From Prolixibacteraceae bacterium (GTDB lineage Bacteria > Bacteroidota > Bacteroidia > Bacteroidales > Prolixibacteraceae), in contig DMFR01000415.1 of assembly GCA_003450125.1 (NCBI GenBank), positions 1-7,337 on the forward strand: DNA of 7,337 nt, written 5' to 3'. The translations under genes and the position numbers were made by a program. Positions 1-4,611 of this stretch are shown here, piece by piece (the stretch's first letter is position 1; every line of letters starts with the position of its first letter). The notes under the pieces were generated by a model. That model saw only the letters and a list, made by a program, of their open reading frames with translations. It was not told the origin of the DNA and ran no database searches.

Positions 1-705
1 TTAAAATCAGCTTTTCTGGCCAACATGTCCCACGAAGTTCGTACTCCATTGAACAGCATTATCGGTTTTTCTGAATTATTGGCTGATCCGCATTTTGGAC
101 AAGAACAGAAGGATGAATTTATCCATTTGATTGTCACCAACGGGAATAATCTGTTAACCATTATCAGCGATATTATGGACATATCGAAGATAGAATCGGG
201 TGAAATCACCATGCATAAAAGTCAGGTGGATGCCCGTAAACTTATTATAACCGTTAAGGAGCGGTTTTTATTCCAGGCCGTAACAAAAAAACTCAAATTA
301 AAACTATCCCTCCCTGACACCCCTATAGAAACCCTCCTTTTTACGGATGCAGACCGTCTTCACCAAATATTCAACAATCTGATCAATAACGCCTTAAAGT
401 TCACAGAGAAAGGTCAGATTGAAATCGGCTACCATTGCTGGGATAATCTGTTAGAGTTTTTCGTCAGGGATACCGGCATTGGTATTTCTTCGGAATATCA
501 CAATAAAATATTTGAACGCTTTCGGCAGGTTGAATCTGAAAAGACACGTAAATATGGTGGAAATGGCCTAGGATTAGCCATCACCAAAAATCTGGTGGAG
601 TTATTGGGTGGAAAGATATGGGTGGAGTCTGAACCAGGCAGAGGTTCCGCATTCTATTTTATCATCCCATGTGAGCCAGTCAAAACAGGTGTAGCGATTT
701 TTTAA
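1..705 (+). CDS. Sensor histidine kinase, C-terminal part (5' end outside window)
   Basis: The reading frame is open from base 1, so the true start is upstream; the ATG at 25 lies inside the H-box and is not the start. The 234 visible residues hold a HisKA dimerisation/phosphoacceptor domain (H-box around codons 5-17, SHEVRTP, phospho-accepting His at codon 11) followed by a HATPase_c domain. That domain shows an N-box near codons 119-131 (DADRLHQIFNNLINNALKF), a G1 box VRDTGIGIS near 155-163, an F-box FERFRQ near 171-176 and a G2 box GGNGLGLAI near 186-194. The protein would autophosphorylate on His and pass the phosphate to a response regulator. It ends shortly after the ATPase domain, so it has no C-terminal receiver domain. 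Any sensor domains (PAS, membrane or periplasmic) are outside the window, so the signal is unknown. No partner regulator follows; the next element is an IS. Family assignment is secure, the stimulus is not. Confidence 0.95.
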   Translation, partial: LKSAFLANMSHEVRTPLNSIIGFSELLADPHFGQEQKDEFIHLIVTNGNNLLTIISDIMDISKIESGEITMHKSQVDARKLIITVKERFLFQAVTKKLKLKLSLPDTPIETLLFTDADRLHQIFNNLINNALKFTEKGQIEIGYHCWDNLLEFFVRDTGIGISSEYHNKIFERFRQVESEKTRKYGGNGLGLAITKNLVELLGGKIWVESEPGRGSAFYFIIPCEPVKTGVAIF

Positions 706-903
706 TCGTTTCTATATACCTTAAAAATTAAATTCGATGTAATTGTAGGTCAGGCAATTAATTACATCCAATAGGTTAACCTGCTGGCAATGGTACAAAT
801 ACTTACTGATAATTTCCAACAAACCAATAATACCTGATTGTCGTATAACAGCGAATAAGTTTGCTGGAGAAATGAAGGCCTCAGCCATGAGGCGCGGGGT
901 GGG
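706..903. other. Gene-free stretch between the kinase and the IS, with a weak stem-loop
   Basis: I see no supportable gene here. A 9-bp AT-rich inverted repeat, GATGTAATT at 736-744 and AATTACATC at 760-768, with a 15-nt loop lies 31 bases after the kinase stop. It could be a weak terminator, but no T-run follows it. A 6-bp GC-rich stem with a 4-nt loop (GCCTCA gcca TGAGGC, 878-893) sits just outside the left end of the IS. A 72-codon minus-strand frame crosses this stretch but starts inside the IS end and resembles nothing I recognise. Confidence 0.5.
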
Positions 904-929
904 GAGTATAAAAAAGATTGTGTAAACAC
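904..929 (+). repeat. Left terminal inverted repeat of the IS
   Basis: The sequence begins GAGTATAAAA and ends with the inner core TTGTGTAAACAC (918-929). Against the reverse complement of 2263-2288 it differs only at 908, 913, 914, 916 and 917. This is the expected transposase binding and cleavage end. Confidence 0.8.
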
Positions 930-945
930 TCAAAAACAAGTATTT

Positions 946-1014
946 GTTACAGTTACCCTGCTCACATGAAGCGCAGGCGTAGCCGGAGCAGAATGTGAGC
1001 AGGGTAACTGTAAC
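946..1014. repeat. Perfect 22-bp inverted repeat (hairpin) ahead of the transposase
   Basis: Arms 946-967 and 993-1014 are exact reverse complements over all 22 bases (left arm begins GTTACAGTTACC), around a 25-base GC-rich loop (968-992). It lies inside the IS, between the left terminal repeat and the transposase start at 1041. The right arm overlaps the first four bases of a promoter-like TAACTTTG (1011-1018). No T-run follows immediately on the + strand. It could be a block against read-through transcription or translation entering from outside, or an operator bound by the transposase; the sequence alone does not decide. Confidence 0.9.
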
Positions 1015-1018
1015 TTTG
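1011..1018 (+). promoter_or_regulatory. Candidate -7 box for the transposase gene
   Basis: TAACTTTG is an exact match to the Bacteroidota -7 consensus TAnnTTTG. It would start transcription near 1024, giving a leader of about 15 bases before the ATG at 1041 and leaving the 946-1014 hairpin out of the native transcript. No TTG/TTTG -33 element is seen at the usual 19-21 base spacing, so this is only a candidate. Confidence 0.4.
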
Positions 1019-1040
1019 TAATCACTTAAAAGCCAATGTT

Positions 1041-2279
1041 ATGAGTGCAACAAATGAAATTCCAAAAGATTTTTTCAAGCAGTTCAAGAGCAAAGAAGAG
1101 TTTCAGTCCTTTTTCAGCGACCTTTATAAACAGGGCGTAGAAGAGATGTTGGAGGCCGAACGGGATGAGTTCCTGGGCTATGAAAAATACAGTAAGGAGG
1201 GTTATGGCAGCGGGAACAGCCGCAATGGGACGTACCGCAAGACGGTCAAGACAGACAGCCTGGGGGATATGGTGCTCAGCATCCCCAGGGACAGCAACGG
1301 GGAGTTTGAACCCCGGTTAATACCCAAGGGACAGCGCATGAGCGACAAGCTGGAAGAGGCCATCATCGGCATGTACAGCCACGGTATGACCTGCTCGGAT
1401 ATCAGCAGTCAGGTAAAGGAAATTTATGGCGTGGATGTAAGCGAAGGCACTGTTTCAAACATCACCAACCGCCTTGTGGAGCATATCAGGGAGTGGCAGA
1501 ACCGTCCCCTGGATATGGTATATTTTATCCTCTGGATGGATGGCATCGTGATCCGGGTCAGGCAAAACGGGAAATACACAAATAAGTGCATCTATATCGT
1601 GATCGGGCTCAAAAATGACGGGCATAAAGAACTCTTGGGCATGTGGATGGCCGAAAGTGAATCGGCAGCCTTCTGGCTCACCGTGCTGACCGATCTGAAG
1701 GCCCGCGGGGTGCAGGATATCCTGATTGCCTGCACGGACAACCTTACCGGTTTTACCCAGGCCATCCGGGGGGTGTTCCCACAGGCGGTCACCCAACTCT
1801 GTATTGTCCACCAGGTAAGGAACAGCTGCAAGTACGTGGTATGGAAAGACCGCAAGGCATTTTGTGCCGACCTCAGGCAAATATACACGGCCACCAATAT
1901 AGCAATGGGTGAAAAAGCCCTGGCGGACATGGATGTAAAATGGGGTGAAAAATACTGGCATGCTATACAATCATGGCACAACAACTGGGAAAACCTCAGC
2001 CAGTTCTTTCAGTTTCCTCTGGAGATCAGAAAGATTATATATACCACCAATACCATCGAGAACCTGAACCGCACAATACGAAAATATACCAAAGCAAAAG
2101 TGCAGTTTACTGATGATGAGGCTGCCCTGAAAGCCGTTTTCCTGGCCATGACCAACCAGGAGAAGAAATGGACACAGCCTATCAAAAACTGGGGCTTGAT
2201 CATTTACCAGTTTGTAACTATTTTTGAAAACAGGTGTAAAATAGATGAAATATCATTCTCAGGTGTTTACACAAAGTAA
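1041..2279 (+). CDS. IS256-family (Transposase_mut) DDE transposase
   Basis: This 412-residue transposase is full length for the family (about 390-410 residues) and has no frameshift. The N-terminal third (residues 1-150) carries the DNA-binding region, including a helix-turn-helix-like stretch around 108-145 (MYSHGMTCSDISSQV...). The catalytic RNase-H-like core shows Asp167 in LWMDGIVIRVR, Asp233 in IACTDNLTGF and Glu340 in IYTTNTIENLNR. These spacings are close to the D167/D233/E341 triad I recall for IS256 itself. The family's C/D(2)H motif is present as C254-IV-H257. The enzyme cuts and joins the element's terminal repeats. The start at 1041 is chosen because the sequence from MSATNEIPKDFF onward reads as a typical N-terminus and the candidate -7 box lies just upstream. 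A two-codon frame ATGTTATGA (1036-1044) overlaps the start. The stop lies within the right terminal repeat. The element looks potentially active. Confidence 0.96.
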   Translation: MSATNEIPKDFFKQFKSKEEFQSFFSDLYKQGVEEMLEAERDEFLGYEKYSKEGYGSGNSRNGTYRKTVKTDSLGDMVLSIPRDSNGEFEPRLIPKGQRMSDKLEEAIIGMYSHGMTCSDISSQVKEIYGVDVSEGTVSNITNRLVEHIREWQNRPLDMVYFILWMDGIVIRVRQNGKYTNKCIYIVIGLKNDGHKELLGMWMAESESAAFWLTVLTDLKARGVQDILIACTDNLTGFTQAIRGVFPQAVTQLCIVHQVRNSCKYVVWKDRKAFCADLRQIYTATNIAMGEKALADMDVKWGEKYWHAIQSWHNNWENLSQFFQFPLEIRKIIYTTNTIENLNRTIRKYTKAKVQFTDDEAALKAVFLAMTNQEKKWTQPIKNWGLIIYQFVTIFENRCKIDEISFSGVYTK

Positions 2280-2288
2280 TTTACACTC
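2263..2288 (-). repeat. Right terminal inverted repeat of the IS, overlapping the transposase stop
   Basis: The core GTGTTTACACAA (2263-2274) is the exact reverse complement of the left core, and the repeat ends TTTACACTC. The last transposase codons (Val-Tyr-Thr-Lys-stop) are encoded inside this repeat, so the gene runs into the end of the element with no spacer. Confidence 0.8.
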
Positions 2289-2357
2289 TCAACTTTCCCG
2301 ATAGGTTTGATTCTGTTCTTATTCTTATTTGTGTCTTACCAATGTCTTTTTAAATTC

Positions 2358-2480
2358 ATACCAAATTCAAAGCTTATTCGAAGCTTATTCAAAGCTTATA
2401 CAAAGCTTATACGTAAAACTAGCAATAAGCTTCGAATAAGATTCGAATAAGCTTCGAATAAGCTTCGAATTAATACCAAA
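2358..2480. repeat. 8-bp direct repeats flanking the palindromic array
   Basis: ATACCAAA occurs at 2358-2365 and again at 2473-2480. The left copy overlaps the outer end of the left arm by 2 bases, and the right copy starts 2 bases after the right arm. The arrangement resembles a target-site duplication around a small non-coding insertion, but an 8-base match in AT-rich DNA could also be chance. Confidence 0.5.
2364..2471. repeat. Palindromic array of eight 11-bp units
   Basis: Four direct units of the form AAAGCTTATTC lie at 2369-2379, 2380-2390, 2391-2401 and 2402-2412. A 10-base centre (2413-2422) is followed by four units in the opposite orientation, of the form GAATAAGCTTC, at 2423-2433, 2434-2444, 2445-2455 and 2456-2466. 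Arms 2364-2412 and 2423-2471 pair at 42 of 49 positions. Seven of the units contain AAGCTT. The 11-bp period is close to one helical turn, which would put identical sites on the same DNA face. ATACCAAA flanks the array on both sides (2358-2365 and 2473-2480). Confidence 0.92.
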
Positions 2481-2632
2481 CCTGGTACGACTTTGATAGG
2501 ATGGTGATAGGACTATAATAGGAATTCAAGAGGGATAAAACCCTGTGCAAGGAACAGGAAAAATGAAATGAATAATTTTTGCACCAGGATAATTTTGCGC
2601 CCTTGATACTTTTCCTAAAATTAGATACCTCA

Positions 2633-2712
2633 ACTGTTGCATTGACAAAAAAAGGTCAAAAACCACCTTTTGACAAGGATGATTTTTGACCTTTTTATAT
2701 AAATGCAACTGT
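2633..2712 (-). terminator. Long palindrome with intrinsic terminator for the pseudouridine synthase gene
   Basis: The core stem is 14 perfect base pairs (AAAAAGGTCAAAAA at 2649-2662 with TTTTTGACCTTTTT at 2683-2696) around a 20-base loop that can itself pair partly. Read on the minus strand, the stem runs into seven T's (complement of 2647-2653), about 40 bases after the stop at 2736. The same axis continues outward: 2633-2643 pairs with 2702-2712 at 10 of 11 positions. The whole therefore forms an 80-base hairpin. It is T-rich on the + strand too and may stop transcription both ways. Confidence 0.8.
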
Positions 2713-2735
2713 CAGGCAGATTGCAGTTTTGCCAG

Positions 2736-3428
2736 CTAATCTTTCAAGTAATCAATTTTGGCCAAATCGTCCCAGATGGGATCTTTCTTTGGCGGAGCAG
2801 CAATGATCTTGATGGCCACTTTGGTCACCGGATGGATGAATTCAATTTTGCGGGCATGAAGATGGATTCCTGCATTTTCGTTGCTGCGGGCAGCACCGTA
2901 TTTCAGGTCGCCCTTGATGTGAAGGCCGATGCGGTTTAGCTGTGCACGGATCTGGTGGTGACGACCTGTTTTGAGGTCAATTTCCAGCATGTGGTAATGG
3001 TTGAGTGTTGCCACGTGACGGTAGTGCAGAATGGCTTCTTTGGAGCCTTTGCGTTCCTTGTTGTGGGCATGCGACTTGTTCTTTTCTTCATCCTTCAACA
3101 GCCAGTGGTGCAAAGTTCCTTCCTCCAGTTCGGGAAGGGCGTCTACCACAGCCCAATAGGTTTTTTTCATGGCATCCTTATCCTGGAACATTTCATTCAG
3201 ACGGGTAAGGGCCTTGCTGGTGCGGGCAAAAAGGATGATTCCACTTGTTGGCCGGTCAAGCCGGTGAGGCGACCCGAGGTAAACATCTCCCGGTTTCTTG
3301 TATTTTACCTTGATGTATTCCTTTACCTTGTCAATCAAGGTTTCATCACCGGTTTTGTCACCCTGAACGATCTCGCCACACGCTTTGTTGATGGCAATGA
3401 TATGATTGTCTTCGTATATTACTTCCAT
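2736..3428 (-). CDS. RluA-family RNA pseudouridine synthase
   Basis: The 230-residue protein converts specific uridines in rRNA or tRNA to pseudouridine. Its catalytic motif is SPHRLDRPTSG (residues 53-63), with the nucleophilic Asp at residue 58. The second family motif, TGRHHQIRAQL, is at 144-154. The N-terminus MEVIYEDNHIIAINK matches the family's usual opening strand. There is no N-terminal S4 domain; family members with one are longer. I chose the ATG at 3428 over an in-frame ATG at 3473, because the extra 15 residues (proline-rich, then FLKIK) precede the conserved opening. HRLDRPTSG resembles TruC (tRNA U65) enzymes, but the rest reads more like general RluA/RluD relatives, so the target RNA is not assigned. 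panB lies 155 bases upstream on the same strand and could share a transcript, since no clear promoter is visible between them. A strong terminator follows. Confidence 0.93.
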   Translation of the reverse strand: MEVIYEDNHIIAINKACGEIVQGDKTGDETLIDKVKEYIKVKYKKPGDVYLGSPHRLDRPTSGIILFARTSKALTRLNEMFQDKDAMKKTYWAVVDALPELEEGTLHHWLLKDEEKNKSHAHNKERKGSKEAILHYRHVATLNHYHMLEIDLKTGRHHQIRAQLNRIGLHIKGDLKYGAARSNENAGIHLHARKIEFIHPVTKVAIKIIAAPPKKDPIWDDLAKIDYLKD

Positions 3429-3497
3429 TTTAATCTTTAGAAATGTGTATGTGGGGCTTGGAGCTGGGGGCATGGTGCCAGGAGCTTTTGGCCAATA

Positions 3498-3579
3498 ACT
3501 TTAAATACTTTAAATACGCTGGTTCACTTTAAATACTTTAGTTCACTCTAAGTACTTTAGTTCACTTTAAATACTCTAA
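3498..3579. repeat. 19-bp tandem repeats between panB and the pseudouridine synthase gene
   Basis: There are three adjacent 19-base units: TTCACTTTAAATACTTTAG (3523-3541), TTCACTCTAAGTACTTTAG (3542-3560) and TTCACTTTAAATACTCTAA (3561-3579). They differ from one another at two to four positions. A partial, shorter-period version (ACTTTAAATACTTTAAATAC) precedes them at 3498-3517. Each unit looks like two half-units sharing AGT when read on the minus strand. The block starts 4 bases downstream of the panB stop and would be transcribed in the panB-pseudouridine synthase gap. It forms no strong hairpin, and its role is unknown. Confidence 0.9.
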
Positions 3580-3583
3580 ACTC

Positions 3584-4399
3584 CTAATACTGTTCGCGCT
3601 CGTTGGGGAAGTCGCTTGATTTGACATCCTGCACGTAGGAATTCACAGCGCCTTTGATTTCATCTGCCAGGTTGAGATATCTTCTCAGGAAGCGGGGTGA
3701 AAATGACTGTGTCAATCCCAGCATATCATGGATCACCAATACCTGTCCATCACAGCCCCCACCGGCGCCAATACCAATGACAGGTATCTTCAGGGCCTTG
3801 GCTACCTTGGTTCCCAATTCGGCAGGTATTTTTTCAAGGACGATGGCAAAACATCCGGCTTTTTCCAATAGTTTGGCATCATCAATAAGCTTCTGGGCTT
3901 CTACTTCTTCCTTGGCACGAACAACGTATGTTCCGTATTTATTGATCGACTGGGGCATCAGGCCAAGATGTCCCATGACAGGAATCCCGGCAGAGAGGAT
4001 ACGTTCAACCGATTCGATGATTTCCTTTCCACCTTCCACTTTCACAGCATCGGCATGGGTTACCTTCATGATTTTGATGGCCGAGTTGAGGGCTTCAAAT
4101 GGATTGCCCTGGTAACTTCCAAAAGGCATATCAACTACCACCAAGGCACGGTTGACAGCTCTGACCACTGACTTGCCATGATAGATCATCTGGTCAAGGG
4201 TAATGGGCAAGGTTGTTTCGTTGCCTGCCATCACATTGGAGGCAGAATCGCCCACCAGGATGATGTCTATTCCGGCTTCATCAACCAGCTTGGCCATGGA
4301 GTAATCGTAGGAAGTGAGCATGGCAATTTTTTCGCCTTTCAGTTTCATTTCTGAAAGCACATGAGTGGTAACGCGCTTTATTTCTTTGTGGACTGACAT
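3584..4399 (-). CDS. panB: 3-methyl-2-oxobutanoate (ketopantoate) hydroxymethyltransferase
   Basis: PanB transfers a hydroxymethyl group from 5,10-methylenetetrahydrofolate to 3-methyl-2-oxobutanoate to give 2-dehydropantoate, the committed step to pantothenate and coenzyme A, in the cytoplasm. The 271 residues form a TIM barrel of normal family length. Visible signatures are MLTSYDYSMAKLVDEAG (27-43), LVGDS with metal-binding Asp51, VVVDMPFGSY with Asp90, KVEGG (120-124, Glu122), GHLGLMPQS (143-151), the catalytic Glu189 in IVLEKIP, and IGIGAGGGCDGQVLVIHDMLGL (208-229). Function of these positions is taken from the E. coli enzyme. The ATG at 4399 is the start: extending upstream needs a TTG at 4426, which falls inside the -7 promoter box. 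No panC or panD is in the window, so the pathway genes are dispersed. The gene diverges from the outer-membrane protein gene at 4612. Confidence 0.97.
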   Translation of the reverse strand: MSVHKEIKRVTTHVLSEMKLKGEKIAMLTSYDYSMAKLVDEAGIDIILVGDSASNVMAGNETTLPITLDQMIYHGKSVVRAVNRALVVVDMPFGSYQGNPFEALNSAIKIMKVTHADAVKVEGGKEIIESVERILSAGIPVMGHLGLMPQSINKYGTYVVRAKEEVEAQKLIDDAKLLEKAGCFAIVLEKIPAELGTKVAKALKIPVIGIGAGGGCDGQVLVIHDMLGLTQSFSPRFLRRYLNLADEIKGAVNSYVQDVKSSDFPNEREQY

Positions 4400-4423
4400 A
4401 TTCTTTTTGTTTCGATTGGACTG

Positions 4424-4431
4424 CAAAAGTA
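4424..4431 (-). promoter_or_regulatory. Probable -7 box of the panB promoter
   Basis: On the minus strand this reads TACTTTTG, an exact TAnnTTTG match, followed by CAGTCC. Transcription would start near 4418, giving a leader of about 20 bases before the ATG at 4399. No TTG is seen at the standard -33 spacing. Its position just upstream of panB, in a divergent intergenic region, supports it. Confidence 0.6.
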
Positions 4432-4547
4432 AGCAATTATAGATTGAATTATCCCATTTCTTTTCACCAATTGATTGTCAAGATACTTAGAGTGTTAAAA
4501 AGGGATGAAATATTGTTAAATATTCATAATTATGCCAATTTGGGCAC

Positions 4548-4555
4548 TGTCTTTG
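4548..4555 (+). promoter_or_regulatory. Weak candidate -7 box for the outer-membrane protein gene
   Basis: TGTCTTTG matches TAnnTTTG at five of the six fixed positions and lies 56 bases ahead of the ATG at 4612. No -33 TTG is present at the normal spacing, so this is tentative. Confidence 0.25.
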
Positions 4556-4611
4556 TTAACCTGTTTTATGCTTCACAGCAAACATATTAGTATCAATAAA
4601 AAACCAGAAAC

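Larger units (their letters stand above)
904..2288 (+). mobile_element. IS256-family insertion sequence, about 1385 bp, apparently complete
   Basis: The boundaries come from imperfect terminal inverted repeats: 904-929 pairs with 2263-2288 at 21 of 26 positions, and the inner 12 bases (TTGTGTAAACAC on the left) are identical. One further pair, 902 with 2290, also matches, so each end is uncertain by about 2 bases. The length fits the IS256 family (roughly 1.2-1.5 kb), and the single intact transposase gene fills most of the element. The family usually leaves a target duplication of 8-9 bp, but the flanks differ (GGGGTGGG at 896-903 against TCAACTTT at 2289-2296). The outer ends may therefore be misjudged, the flanks may have drifted, or a rearrangement may have separated the original ends. 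Confidence 0.85.
2289..2735. other. Gene-free, repeat-rich intergenic stretch downstream of the IS
   Basis: No gene is supportable in these 447 bases between the IS and the end of the pseudouridine synthase gene. The stretch contains the 11-bp palindromic array (2364-2471) with flanking direct repeats. Then come three 11-bp-spaced copies of a GATAGG-like hexamer (GATAGG 2495-2500, GATAGG 2506-2511, AATAGG 2517-2522). An 80-bp palindrome/terminator (2633-2712) follows. An exact TAnnTTTG match on the + strand (TAATTTTG, 2590-2597) is also present without an obvious gene behind it. Confidence 0.7.

Noticed and set aside
721..939. 72-codon minus-strand frame between the kinase and the IS
   Set aside because: It begins inside the left IS end, has no recognisable domain, and low-complexity hydrophobic content of this kind is common in AT-rich intergenic DNA.
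966..998. Short arginine-rich peptide frame (MKRRRSRSRM) in the loop of the 946-1014 hairpin
   Set aside because: Ten codons, start and stop both lie in the hairpin arms; the Arg/Ser content follows from the GC-rich loop. No evidence of translation.
1455..1984. Long minus-strand frames of 171 and 130 codons inside the transposase gene
   Set aside because: They are antisense shadows of a clearly conserved transposase frame and show no family features.
2364..2471. CRISPR-like array
   Set aside because: The 11-bp units are contiguous without unique spacers and half are inverted, so it is not a CRISPR; no cas gene is present.
2955..3440. 161-codon + strand frame over the pseudouridine synthase gene
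   Set aside because: It is antisense to a gene with intact catalytic motifs; its composition is that expected of an opposite-strand shadow.
3523..3579. Intrinsic terminator of panB
   Set aside because: The tandem repeats do not form a GC-rich stem followed by a T-run in the panB direction.
3654..4115. 153-codon + strand frame over panB
   Set aside because: It is antisense to a highly conserved enzyme, with no start signal or domain.
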